Shown here: piece by piece, positions 44,470 through 56,700 of the stretch
Numbering within the stretch: the stretch's first letter is position 1
Layout: each line of letters opens with the position of its first letter
Source of the DNA: Dipteris shenzhenensis
Lineage: Eukaryota > Polypodiophyta > Polypodiopsida > Gleicheniales
Direction: 5' to 3' (one strand)
Length of the DNA: 64,000 nucleotides
Assembly: GCA_047967505.1 (NCBI GenBank)
Contig: CM106540.1
Program-made: the position numbers and the translations under genes
Notes under the pieces: generated by a model
Database searches by the model: none
What the model saw: only the letters and a program-made list of their open reading frames with translations
What the model was told of the DNA's origin: nothing

Positions 44470-45089
44470 TTAAAACACTAAAGCAAGATGTTTTTTGTGC
44501 TCTTCTTTTGTCTTTGAAAAGACTAGGATATCATCAAAGAAAGCACTTGTGAAGTGCCTGTACTTTCGGAAGATGCGATCCATCATTCTATTGAATGTGG
44601 CTGGAGCATTTGTCAACCCAAAAGGCATCACTAAGTATTCATACAACCCAAATGTAGTGCGAAAAGCTATCTTATGCACATCTTGTGGTTGTATTCTGAC
44701 TTGATGATAACCACTCTTCAAGTCTATCCTGCTGAAAACTGTTGCCCTCTGAGCTGGTCAAGCACATCATCTATGCGTGGTATCGAAAATCTATTTTTGA
44801 TGGTCATCTTCTTTAATGCACGGTAATCAGTGCACATTCGAAAAGAACCATATTTCTTCTGTACTAAAAGTACTGGTGAGCAAAAAGGAGATGGGCTGGG
44901 CTGAATCAACCCTTTGGACAGCAAGTCCTGCACCTGAGCCATAATCTCCTCTCTCTGAGTCGCATTGACTCTATAAGGTGGTCTATTTGGTGGCTCACTA
45001 CCAGGCATTAACTCTATCTGATGATCCTCTGGTCTCTCTAGGGGTAACTTCCTTGGCAAAGCATCTGAATAACAAGCTTTGAAGTTCAC
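44470..45089 (-). pseudogene. Gypsy 2 reverse transcriptase
   Basis: [76 protein letters not shown] and [11 protein letters not shown]. The catalytic box is F-D-D where Y-V-D-D is commonest. One frame change near 44725. Confidence 0.9.
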
Positions 45090-45095
45090 AAGAAA

Positions 45096-45480
45096 CTAAA
45101 ATTTATCTTTGTCTGCATCATTCATTTCAGCATGCATATCATTCTCTTTTTCTTTTACAAAAACCATGTATGCAGAAATTGCAGACTTTATTGCTTTACC
45201 ACATGTAACATCAGATATAATGGGAATAGTTTCCCTTTTATTCCTAGCAACTAAACGCTGGTTTTTCCCCCTATGGATAAAACTCAGCACCCTCTCAGGG
45301 TATTCTATCTTTACTCCCTTTTCATGGAACCACGGTGTACCAAGTACAACATCATGCTACTTGAGAGGAGAAATTAAGACGTCCTCCTGATCTATATAAG
45401 TCTGCACATGGACATGAAGCTTTCCAATCAAAGGAGTAACTTGCAGAAAAAGCTTAAGCATTTCCCATCTCTGCGGAATT
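45096..45480 (-). pseudogene. Gypsy 2 protease/RT linker region
   Basis: DVVLGTPWFHEKGVKIEYPE and VLSFIHRGKNQRLVARNKR are the usual sequence between protease and RT. A stop lies just before DVVLGTP. The catalytic D-S/T-G could not be seen in the open frames. Confidence 0.65.
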
Positions 45481-45532
45481 CAGCTATCTGCTCAGGAGTG
45501 AATGGGGATTTGCCTTTATACGTCTTTGAAAG

Positions 45533-46570
45533 CTAAGTACCCCTCGGCTTTTGAGGCTGAAACCCTTTCTTCTCAACCTCGGGATACTCTTTCTTTTCTG
45601 ATTTTGAAAAATCAGGTTTCTTCCTTTCAGTACCTCCTGTTTGCAAGGATGGCACTGTGGTTGGATCTTGTATCTGCACGAGACTGGCTACTGAAGCTGA
45701 ATGCATAATGTCTTGAATGTTCTTTGCCCTCAGAGCATTCATCACTGCCCGAATTTTTGAACTGAGACGTGTTCTGTACTTTCTCATTTGGGTTCTTTTG
45801 GAGATCTTTTTGAAAGGTGCAACCTGCAAATAAGCATCTCAAAACTTTTGATTCTACACCTCCACTGTATCCCTTGCATCCATATGTAAACTGTCCCAAT
45901 CTTGAACTACTGGTAGAAGGATTTCTTGAAGCCCTTCCACCTCTTTGGGGCTGATCCATCTGTGGTCTGTGCAGTCCACCATGCACTAGCTGTCCCTGTC
46001 AAGTGCAAATTGACCATTCTCAACTTGGAGGATTCTGAAAAGTTTTTTGTACCGAATGCATCATCAAACTACCTAATGAACTGAAGTGCTTTGTCTGTAT
46101 GACCATATTGTCCATTATAGGTCATAAACCTGACATATTTACCTCCATCTTTGAATTCCTTGGTCCTGGAAGACTTGTTCTTCCTAGACTTCTTGTGTTT
46201 CCTTCTTTTCCTAGATGGTTTATTTGATGAAGAAGAAGATACAAAAGTTGAGCTTGAGGTAGACGGTGAAGGGCTTGGAGATGGGTGATGATGCCTCGAT
46301 CTTTTCTTGCTATGAGACCGTCCCCTATGAGATCCCTCTCTCTCAGGCTGTACACGAGAGTGTGCCTCTGGCGTTGGCACATTATAAGCTGCATTTGGCA
46401 TAGCTGCTTGAAACAGATGCTGAGCTCTTGGATCCCTTTTGAGCTTTTCCATCTCCTGCACACGAATGCGTACCATCTGCTCAAATTCTTGCTGAGTTTG
46501 CTGCACACTTCTTTGTCTTGGATGTGCATCCCTATCTTGTGAACCCCGTTGGATAGGTGATTGAGCCATT
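45533..46570 (-). pseudogene. Gypsy 2 gag with Arg/Ser/Lys-rich N-terminal region
   Basis: The start MAQSPIQRGSQDRD at 46570 is followed by a coiled-coil-like stretch, then a very basic, serine-rich segment (RGRSHSKKRSRHHHPSPSPS, KPSRKRRKHKKSRKNKSS). The capsid core follows after a stop: FDDAFGTKNFSESSKLRMVN, LTGTASAWW and KRWKGFKKSFY. The N-terminal segment resembles RS-rich nuclear proteins and is unusual for gag. No CCHC knuckle is seen. Confidence 0.75.
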
Positions 46571-46611
46571 TTCCTACAACTTGTCTGAGATCTGCAAGCT
46601 CTCACACACAC

Positions 46612-47840
46612 ATTGTGTATGCAACTGATGCACGCAGCCTTTGCTTTTCAAAGAGAAAATTACCTCAATAAGAGGTGTCTTGCATTCACAACTTGTGCTA
46701 GTGCTGGGCTGTCAACTCAAGGCATAAACTCAAAGCTATGTGCCCCTTTTCTGGCTACTGCAAATGACTTTAAAAAGCATCTATTTTTCCCCTTTTTCAC
46801 TGCTCAAAGGCATGCATGTTCTTTTTATTTTCTGCAAATATCTGATTTTACTGTGTTTCTGCTGCTTTTCTGACAGTAAAAGTCTGACAGGTAGGTGAAA
46901 ACTGCTAGCAGAAACAGTCTCTGCAACTTTTTTTTTTTTTTGGGAACAGTAACTGGCTGGTTACACTAACCAGATTGATTGCTTCTGGTCTGGTTAGTCT
47001 GCAGCTAGACTAACTGGACTGGTCACAGTCTAGTTGGGTCAAGTTAACTAGAACTCTAACCAGTTCACTAACTAAGGTTAGGTTAGCTTAATTCAAGATC
47101 TGCCACATCAGCAAATTTGTCCACCTCAGCTATCTGCCATGTCAGTATGTACAGTCTGGTCGCCACGTCAGCCACCTGTCTGCCACATCAGCATCTGAGC
47201 TGGCTGCCACGTGTACTGCCACATTAGCACCACACGTGTGTGCCACGTCATCTGTGTGCACGTGCCTATCACCTTGCCACGTCAGCCTAAGGTTAGAAAC
47301 CTTGGGCGTAGGGGACGGAATTCTCTATAGCTTTGCGCATCGCACCTTCACATCCGACGAGAAAAAAAGAAACATCCCGTCAGTGCTCAACGTAGTCGGC
47401 CCAACTAATTTATGTGATGAACCTTCCGTCGAGCCACGGACCTACACCATGTATGCCTGCATGAAAGCCTCGCCAATCGTTGCACAGATGTATGACGGGA
47501 CCACCCACACAATCCAGAAAAAGGGTGCCCTGTTTGCTCTTACGCCACTTGAGAACCCCGTATTTGACGCACGGTTCAGTCGAGCTATCCTCTAGCGCTC
47601 CGTCCACGTCACCGGGCTCCGTCCACATCATCGGGCCCTGAGCATCGCTCAACAGATCGCCATCACGCTTGCTCATGCCCATTGCACGAGAAAGCCTTCC
47701 CAATCTTACAAGTCCTATGCTATGCTACAATACAAGCAGTCCATTTCCTTCCCATCCACCTAGAACCGACGATCGTATAACTCTTTTGCAACATTTTCTT
47801 TTGCTCAGATTGTCTTTGCGTGGGAAGACAAAGAGCCTAC
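46612..47840 (-). other. Long untranslated leader of gypsy 2
   Basis: The 1.2 kb between the primer site and gag has three zones: a GC-richer part at 47300-47800 with open frames on both strands (+ 47236-47595, - 47410-47703), the bZIP-like motif array at 47096-47290, and a block at 46950-47090 with many CTGGTTA/TAACCAG words. No domain is recognised in the leader frames. Confidence 0.6.
47096..47290 (-). promoter_or_regulatory. Array of about ten GCTGACGTGGC-like motifs
   Basis: On the plus strand, variants of TGCCACGTCAGC (also CCACATCAGC, CCATGTCAGT, CCACGTGTAC, CCACGTCATC) recur about ten times, 13-28 bases apart. The core ACGT with TGACGTGG context is the known binding site type of plant bZIP factors (TGA, ABF/ABRE, G-box). 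It lies inside the transcribed leader of gypsy 2, downstream of its 5' LTR; a regulatory role is inference. Confidence 0.55.
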
Positions 47841-47852
47841 GCTCTGATACCA
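47841..47852 (-). other. Primer-binding site of gypsy 2
   Basis: GCTCTGATACCA is the exact complement of TGGTATCAGAGC (initiator Met-tRNA site). It is followed after one base by the LTR start TGCAACCTCG. Confidence 0.9.
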
Positions 47853-47853
47853 A

Positions 47854-47904
47854 TGCAACCTCGATGGAAAAACGTCTTGCTCTTTGCAACCACAAAACAC
47901 TCTC
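47854..47904 (-). repeat. Residual 51 bp of the gypsy 2 5' LTR
   Basis: Matches the first 51 bp of the LTR at 41961 with one C/T difference, then stops abruptly at ACTCTC. The remaining 446 bp are missing; copia leader sequence begins at 47905. Confidence 0.85.
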
Positions 47905-49054
47905 CAGCAGCGGGATGTTGCCATCAAGGAGGGAAAATAATGAATCTGGGATCATTTCATTGGATTTCTGACTCACTGTGTCAGTTCCTACGTTTTTCTA
48001 TCCGGGTGTTGAAACTCAAGTTTGGAGCAACCATTTGCAGATCTGTTAGTTCCGATGGACTCAGGAGGTCCTAAAACTTCTATGTTACTCATCATCATTC
48101 GCACTCTGGTAGAGTTTACAAACAGCTCTGTTTCAAAAAACGTTTTTCAGCCCGTGTGTTGGACCTAGTGATTGAGACCACGGTTTTCAAAACTGTCTGT
48201 CCCATTGCGTTCCGGACGCCCAAAAAACACCTACTTATCAGTTCTTGCACGATTTGGTGGAGTATTTTCAGAGTTTTAGATCTCTGTGTATTCGATTTCG
48301 TCTCTCTGTTATGCATTTTTCATTCTAAGGTTTTGAAACCTTAGATTTATGCCACATGGCAGTGAATAAGTGTTGACTCCCATTTCTCACTCATCGGTTG
48401 GGATTTTGGAGTTCCAGCAGAAGAGAGATATTTGTAGATTTTCTTGCTGAGTCCGGTTATGTAATGGCACCCATGTTTTGAGGTATCTCAGGTTCTATTT
48501 TCAGTAGCGGTCATTACTGTGGGACTATGATTTCTTGAGCATACCTTATGCAGATCACTCTGTTTACAGTGTGCGCTCATTCGTGGTGTGCATTGGGTTG
48601 CAGTGGATGATTTATAGGCCATTTGGATGCATTGCGATCCTTATTGGATGCGCTGATAGGCCCAAATTGCCTTGTGGGATGCTATTTTTTATGGACGCTT
48701 TGCACATGGATGCTATTTTATGCTGAGGGACAGCTTTGACACATTGCAGGTGATGCACTGATAGTGCTATGCTCTCTTGGATGAGATATTATTAATGCAT
48801 ATGCCAGTGGACGGTGTTTATGCTTGAGTCATTTGGCACTTATTGGCATTTTGGATTACCATTGCAGTTGGCATTTTCTTTTGGGCTAGATTTACTCATA
48901 TGGATGCATAGTATATGCACATGAGTCAGATGCTTTGAGACATGAGTTTTGGTGATATTTCACTCGATTGTGGCATACACATTTGGGTGCACTTGGTATT
49001 CGGTGTGATTCTCTCTTATAGGCACTAGCATTTGGGATTTTGCTTTATTTGCAT
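47905..49054 (+). other. Copia leader, no 5' LTR found
   Basis: T-rich sequence without domains leads to the copia gag start at 49055. No copy of the 3' LTR (TGTGGGGGTTAAAGG...) and no primer-binding site is found here, so the 5' end of the element is deleted. Confidence 0.55.
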
Positions 49055-52000
49055 TATGGCATCCTCTTCCATGTCTGAAAAGGAGTTTTTCAGCATTAAA
49101 AAGTTTGATGGGACAAACTTTTCTTTGTGGAAAGAACAAATAAGAGATGTGCTTATTCAAAAGAAGCAGATTAAACCCTTGGCAGGGATTGAAGCTAAGC
49201 CTGCAAATATGTCTGAAGATGATTGGAATGAGTTGGATGCATTAGCAAAATCTACTATTAGACTTCATCTTGCAGAGTCAATTTATTTCACAGTAGTAAA
49301 TGAGCAGACTACAGAAGATTTGTCGAAGAAACTGTGTGCCACTTATGAAAAGGAAACTGCCTCTAATAAAGTTTACCTCATGAAGAGGTTGTTTGAGCTG
49401 CAGATGAAGGAGGGGGTCTCCATTGCTTCTCACTTGAATGAATTCAATATTATTTTCAGCCAGCTTCAGGCTCAAAAGATGAATTTTGATGCGGAGACTA
49501 AGGCAATATTTCTCTTATGTTCATTGCCATCCTCATGGGATACCTTCCGTACAGCTGTTAGTAACTCTGCACCTAGTGGAGTACTGAAATTTGATGATGT
49601 TGTGGGTAGCTTGTTGGTCGAGGAGATTAGACGGAAGTCTATGGAGGACAACAAGCAGGATGCAGCCTTAAATGTGCAAAGGGGCAAATCACAGTTCAGG
49701 GGGGAAGTCCCAAGAAAGAGGGGAGTCGCGTAGCAAATCCAGGGCACGGAACATTGAGTGTTACCACTGTGGCAAGAAGGGCCATATGAAAAAGGATTGC
49801 TACAAGCTGAAAAGAGAGCAAAAGGATAAGAATGCAAATTGGGGTGCAAATCAAAAGGAAGAGAGTCCAAGGGAGGACAAAGGAAAAGTGAAGATTGAGA
49901 AGATCAATGCAGTCACACATGATAGTGACAATGACATTCTCTTCATGTCTAGTTTATCTGTAGAGTTGCTTACCACTTCAGATGATGCGTATTCTCAGGA
50001 TTGGATTTTGGATTCTGGTGCTTCATCCCATAGGGAATGGTTCTCCACTTATGACAATGAAAAGACATGTTGTGTGCATCTTGAAAATGACTATGCATGT
50101 GACATAGTGGGAGCAGGTGACAAAGTTTTCTTTTGCAAATGGGTCTGCATTTGTTTTGAAACATGTGAGACATGTGCCTAAGTTGATCAAGAGTCTTATT
50201 TCAGTGGGTCAGCTAGATGATGCTGGTTTTCACACCACTTTTGGCTTTCAGACTTGGAAAATTCCGAAGGGCTCTATGCTTTTGGCCAGGGGTGCCAAGT
50301 GTGGGACTTTGTATCCCTTACATGTATCAGGGGTATTCGATCATGTTGTTGCAATAACCGAGTAGCCAAGCACTTCTTTGTGGCATTGCAGGTTGGGACA
50401 CATGAGCCAGAATGGAATGAAACTTTTATGCCGTTTGGGTTATGTACCACATTTGAGTTTCTCTGATTTTGAATTTTGTGAGCATTGTCTCTATGGGAAG
50501 CAGACTAAATCAGCCCATAAAAGAAGGGGAAAGAAAGAGTTTGAAAAGCTTAATTTGGTGCATTCAGACGTATGTGGTCCCATGCCTACACGGTCATTAG
50601 GCGGGGTTGAATACTATGTGACATTCATTGATGATGCAACTAGGAAAGTGTGGGCTTATGCTATAGCTCGGAAGAGTGATGTGTTCCAGGTATTTCAGAA
50701 ATGGCTGGCCTTGGTTGAGAATCAGTCAGGTAGAACGCTTAAATGCCTACGGACTGACAATGGTGGAGAGTATCTCTCTCATGACTTTCAGCATTTCTGT
50801 GATACACGTGGGATTAAGAGGGAGCTCACATCCCCTCGTACTCCAGAGCAAAATCCAATTGCAGAAAAGATGAACCATACCATTCAAGAAAGTTTGCAAT
50901 GCATGCTTTCCAATGCAAGTCTTTCTGGTGGTTTTTGGGCTGAGGCAATGAAGCCTTGCAGTGCATGTGATCAATAGATCACCTAGTAAGAGTTTGGATG
51001 GTGGTATTCTTGAAGAGGCATGGAGTGGCAAGAAGCCCTCTTACTCTCATTTGCGTATATTTGGGTGTGAGGCATATGCACATGTGCTAAAAGAGCTTCG
51101 AAAGAAGCTAGATCCTAAGTCTAGGAAATGCATCTTTCTGGGTTATGGTGAAAGTGGAGAGATGGGCTATCGTCTTTGGGATCCAGAAGCAAAGAAGAAC
51201 ATACGCAACCATGATGTAGTCTTCAATGAGAAGAAGATGCATAAGGCACCCATGAGGGATGTGGAAATGAGGAGAATCACTTTCCAGGATGTGAATCCAC
51301 CTGCATATGTTGATAGACAGCAAGCTGTCCATGCACCAAATGTGCAAGAAATGGTACCACCAAATACTCCCACAGGATACAATCAAGGGTAGATGATGGA
51401 TCATCTATTGGTGGCAATGATGAGCCAAATGTGGCTGATATGCAGGTGGGACAGCAAGCTGAAATGCCCTTGAGAAGATCATCTAGAGTGTCTAGACCGC
51501 CTGATAAGTTTGTTCCAGGGGTAGACTATGTGATGCTTACTGATTGCGGGGAGCCTTCTTGCTACAGAGAGGCTATGATGCGTGAGGATCAATGCAAGTG
51601 GGAGTATGCTATGCAATCAGAGATGAGTTCACTTATGAAGAATAGACTTGGGACTTGGTTTCTTTGCCACATGGAAAGAAAGAGTTGCCATATGTAAATG
51701 GGTCTACAAGATGAAGGTCATAGGTGATGATGTGCCTAGGTACAAGGCCCGTTTGGTCGCTAAAGGGTTCAAGCAAGAGAAGGGTGTGGACTTTGATGAG
51801 ATATTCTCTCTGGTTGTGAAGATGACCATACTTAGATGCATGCTTGGACTAGTGGCAGCAGACGATATGGAGCTTATGTAGATGGATGTCAAGACAACTT
51901 TCTTGCATGGGGATTTGCATGAGGAAATTTACATGGTGCAGCCGGAAGGCTTTGAAGAAAAGGGCAAAGAGCATTTAGTTTGCAAGCTAAAGAAGAGTCT

Positions 52001-53101
52001 TTATGGTCTTAAGCAAGTGCCTAGAGAATGGTATCAAAAGTTTGATGCTTTCATTCAGTCCCAGGGTTTTAGAAAGTGTGAAGTGATCACTGCCTCTATA
52101 CTAAAAGGGCTAAGGATAATAGCCTGATAATCTTGACACTATATGTGGATGATATGCTATTGGCTAGCAAGAATACTTATGAGCTAGATGCATTAAAGGC
52201 CAAGTTGCATGAGGCCTTTGATATGAAGGATTTGGGCTTTGCAAGTCATATTCTTGGTATGCGCATCACGCGTGATCGGAGTAGGAAACTCCTTTGGCTT
52301 TCACAAAAAGAGTATGTTACAAAAGTATTACAGCGTTTCAATATGGAGGGAGGGAAGGCAGTGAGTACTCCATTGCCTCCATATATGAAACTGAGTCATA
52401 CAGATAGTCCCAAATCAGATGAGGAAAGGGCCATGATGGCCAAGGTTCCTTATGCATAAGCAGTTGGGAGTCTTATGTATGCTATGATAGCTACTAGACC
52501 AAACATTGCATTTGCAATGGGAGTTGTTAGCCGGTATATGGCTAATCCAGGAAAGAGGCATTGGGAGGCAGTTAAGTGCATCATGAGGTACATGAAGGGT
52601 ACCAAGGAGATGTACATCTGCTTTGGTAGAGGAGACATGTGTGTACTTGGGTACACAGATTCAGACTATGCAGGGCATGTGGATAGTAGGAGATCCACTT
52701 CTGGTTATGTGTTCACCTTTGAAGGTGGTGCAGTGTCGTGGATGTCTCGTGCACAGAAGTCCGTTGCTTTGTCTACCACAGAGGCTAAGTATGTTGCAAC
52801 CACAGAGGGTTGCAAGGAGGCTATATGGCTTGATCGACTAGTGGGAGATTTGGGGATTCATACAGGTGTACCGACATTGCATAGTGATCCCATGAGTGCT
52901 ATTCAGCTAGCACGGAATTCGGTCTTTCATGCAAAGACCAAACACATTGAGGTCAGGTACCATTCCATCAGGGAGGTACTTGAGGACAAGTGCATAGAGC
53001 TTGTCAAGGTTCATACAGATGATAACCCTGCAGATATGCTGACGAAGAGTCTACCTAGTCAGCAGTTTGAGTATTGTCGTGTATTGATGGGCATTGGATA
53101 G
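49055..53101 (+). pseudogene. Ty1/copia gag-pol polyprotein, all domains, several frameshifts and stops
   Basis: Order: gag/UBN2 (MASSSMSEKEFFSIKKFDG, LWKEQIRDVLI), frameshift near 49720, zinc knuckle CYHCGKKGHMKKDC, protease WILDSGASSH, frameshift near 50110. Next is the gag-pre-integrase (MWHCRLGHMS), then the integrase with HSDVCGP, RTDNGGEYLS and NPIAEKMNHT (D, D, E), then IFGCEAYAHV. RT follows: [61 protein letters not shown] and catalytic LYVDDMLL. RNase H ends it: TDSDYAGHVDSRRSTSGY, STTEAKYVA and NPADMLTKSLP, stop 53101. About eight frame breaks or stops make it dead, but the residue conservation is high, so it is relatively young. RT and RNase H lie after integrase, which defines copia. 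Confidence 0.93.
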
Positions 53102-53142
53102 TATGCTCACTGGTTGTTCTCCCTTAAAGGCACATTGTCCTT

Positions 53143-53325
53143 TAAGTGGGAGGTTGTGGGGGTTAAAGGTCACTGTGCCTTTACCTCGGTTATGTACAAT
53201 ACTCAAACACATATATAAATGAATGAAAAAGAAGATTAGGGTGGTTCTGCATCCACTAAAACTTGTGTGGCTCTCTGTTTCTCTCGCTCCCTCTTCCATT
53301 CTTGCTTCCGTTGAGAGCACTCTCA
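53143..53325 (+). repeat. Copia polypurine tract and 3' LTR (about 171 bp)
   Basis: AAGTGGGAGGT at about 53144-53154 is followed by TGTGGGGGTTAAAGG. The LTR has a TATA box (TATATAAATG, near 53210) and ends GAGCACTCTCA at 53325. The end is supported because homology between the flanking duplicated segments starts right after it. Confidence 0.7.
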
Positions 53326-53326
53326 C

Positions 53327-53735
53327 ATTGCCCATCCAACCACCCTATGTACTATGAGCTAACCAACTTCTATTATTATTGTGGAAAACATCTACAACCT
53401 AATTTGATACCCATTGAAGGAACCCTAGAGGATACCAAGTGGTTGAGGCACTAGCTTTCTCTAAGCTGGTGCCCTATGCTTAGAGCACCCACATATCATG
53501 TGCCCTATGCTTAGAGCACCCACATATACTGTAGGAAAATCTATTATTGCTCATCCAAATAACCCTATGTACTATGAGCTAACCAACTTCCGTTCATCAA
53601 TGCATCCAAAATGCTATTAACAGTAGCTTGCCAATAACAATTGCATGCCACAAATTAATAAATGGACATACACATCATGGGGAAAAATATCTAAAACCCT
53701 ACTTTGGCACCAATTGAAGGAACTCCAAAGGATGC
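53327..53735 (+). repeat. Diverged duplication with internal 31-bp tandem repeat
   Basis: ATTG(C)CCATCCAA..ACCCTATGTAC then TATGAGCTAACCAACTTC occurs at 53327 and 53536, followed in both by AACATCTA.AACC..A / AAATATCTAAAACC and ATTGAAGGAACxC. Between them GTGCCCTATGCTTAGAGCAC plus 11 bases is repeated at 53469 and 53500. Confidence 0.75.
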
Positions 53736-56700
53736 CATGTGCTTAGTGTGATGGTCTCACGATACGTCAACTCTACTAAGCCAGCTTGGACCATCTCTTC
53801 ACATCAAGCATAGTGACATGTTACATGTAACTCCTACAAAATTAGCTTTAGTCGTATGCCTACTTGTGTTGTGATCGTATTGAGCAACAAATTCTAGCAA
53901 TCATGACATGTGATAAAGATTTAAGTAAGGTAGACGGTGCATAATATCTAGATTATGATGCCACCTTAATGACATGGAATCGTACTAATTACTATAACAA
54001 AGATGCCACAAAGTTTGCTAGCTTAAAATGCATTGAATGTTGATCAACCTTATTGCTCAAGAGTATTTTACAATCTTAAAACATCATTAAATGTTAACAG
54101 CCTTTGCTCATATTTGTTTACAAGCAAGAAAATCAAGGGTCCAAACTTGAAATGCATGCAACTAGTTGTAACTTTAAAAAGAAATAAAAAGAGAATTGCC
54201 TTTTCAATATTGAAGTATTATGATAAAAGTTCCACATCCTTGATGATGAGATGCTCCAAACTTGATTTGAGAGATGATGGCACCAAAGCCACAATTTTGG
54301 GCAAACCGTACCAAAAACCTTCACTGAATGTGATGTGTGTAGTTCGTACTCCATGTGTAAGGGCTAGACAAGCCTTATAAACCTCAACACAACAAGAAAA
54401 AACGTGCATTTCAAGAACTTACAATGTATGTTGAAGACTTATACAACCAAATATCAACAATGCTTGTTTGGAATTGAATCGAAGGTCATTCAAAACAAAA
54501 GATGGAATTATGCAAAAAAGAAGATAGCCCTCACCTTCCACTCTTTGCCAAGGGAGTGATCTCCTCCAAGATGTGGAAGAATTCTTGCTCTCCTACATTC
54601 TCTGAGGTGTCAAATAGTCCATAGACTCAACAATTATATGCATGGTAGAGAAAACATAAAATCATGTTGCATACCTTGAAATATACAATCACTTATTTCA
54701 ATTGAATCAAAGCTCATCCAACACAAAAGAGAAAATCATGCAATGTAGAGGATAGTCCATAGATACAACAACTTATGCATGGTAGAGAATACATAAAATC
54801 TCTCGAGTTGGCACATTAGTTGTACGTGAGGTCTTTGGGCTTTATGAACACTTAATATCACAACTAGAAGTTTACTAAACATCTACCAAAATATTTTAAT
54901 GAGCGAGAAAGCTAACTTAACTTCAATTTATCAACCTTAATATGATGTGGAGGGTAGAGAAACACCAAGGACCTATTTATAATCAAACACATACCTTTCA
55001 CTTGTTATTTCTATTCATGGGTGATAAGGTTGTTTGCCACATTTGTCAGCATTTAGGAAAGATTTGTTATCAAGAATTGTCTTTTCAGCTTAAAAATAAT
55101 CTTCATGTTTACCTCTCCTAATGGCAAATGTGTATAGCTATTAGCTTCCTATGTTTGTAGAAATCGTGTACCCTTGCATGAAAAGGTTGCTTAGTGTGTT
55201 TGCCAGATGCTTGTTCAGAAAGGCTTGCCATAGAGAGAGGAATGAGAGTACATGCTTAGATTTAGCTATCAATAAGCTAGATAAGGAATGTAGTGGGCTT
55301 CCTTAAAGTGTCACGTTCACTTAATTATTGTGGTATATTAAAATCTTTTGTAATTTAAAAAAATCATGAAAATAAGTTTTTTACACGTGGATGTCTTCTA
55401 AGCAAAGTATTCTTTTTAGCTCTATCTAATATCCTAACAATTTACAAGTTTCTATTATGACCGAATGCAAAAACAAAGCACCCGTTAGTAATCCCATGAG
55501 ACCTTTGCGTATATTAAAGGCTTCATGGAGTATCTTTTGAAAGAAATGAGATAATCCAGGTTCACTAATATTATTTTTCCATGTTGCATATGCATGTTCA
55601 AATATAAGCAAAGTTCTTACAAGTATATCAATGTGTGCACTTTTCAAGCATTTGTATGAACCTATCCACATAAAAATCCAATTCAACTCTAGTTATAACA
55701 CAAAAGGTGTATCATCGATCTTAATGATGTATGAAATATGCTCATTTCTTAAGATTTTGAATTCAACGGGTGTCCTTGAGTACAATCACAACCTTGTCGT
55801 ATCGCTTTTAAAAACCTTGCTCTATGCACTACTAAGAGTCTCTTATTGTTTTCATGTTCATAGTATGCTTGGATCAAGACTTTGTAGACTTTTCAACCCT
55901 GTAAGGGTCCTAAGGGATAGACTTGATTAGTTTGTGCTAATCAAGTCCATCCCACTTTTTGCAATGCATTTGGTCAAGTTGACTAGTTTATTTTGTGCCT
56001 AATGCTAGGATTAGTGATAGTTTAGGCCATTGTAATGAGTCTTAGGAAAATCTCTCTTCGCGAAGATCTAAATGACTTTGTCTCTCTGTGTGGATAAGTT
56101 TTTGGCCTTACACGAGGGATGGTGAGTTATTTTATCATTTAGCTTGTATGACACCACCTTTATTAAAAGCATGTAATAGTATTTAAATGAGGATCCCTTA
56201 CCAAAATGACCCCATCCCCACTCATACTCTCTTTTCACTCATCTACCTTTCCCCATATCTATTCGCCTTCACTTATGTTTTTCTCTTTTTCTTTCCTTCC
56301 AATTTGTATCTTTCATCTCCTTCTACAAGTTATTGGAATATATTTTTTTTCATAATATTTATCTGAGTTACTTCACATTTTCTCTAAATGGGACTAAGTG
56401 ATTGTGCCACCTTGTTGAAAGCAAGGCCATAGTTGTAACTTGAGCATAGATACCTCTCAACAACCAACAAATTTAACCGTGACAAAATACTTTCGCTTTA
56501 ACATAGAATTCAAAGAATTAACAACTTACATCTCTCATTTAGACCATATATGGAGCACTTTTACAACCCTAACAAACAAGCACATACCTCATTCACATAC
56601 TGGACATACATTCCATTGCATACATTTGCACATAATGCACAACATTTAACCCACAACAACATTCCAAAAGGCAAGGCCCTAGTGGGATCCCCTTGTTACT

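Noticed and set aside
53469-53530. Repeat-spacer look of two 31-bp units
   Set aside because: Two directly adjacent units in plant DNA; a tandem duplication, not a CRISPR array.
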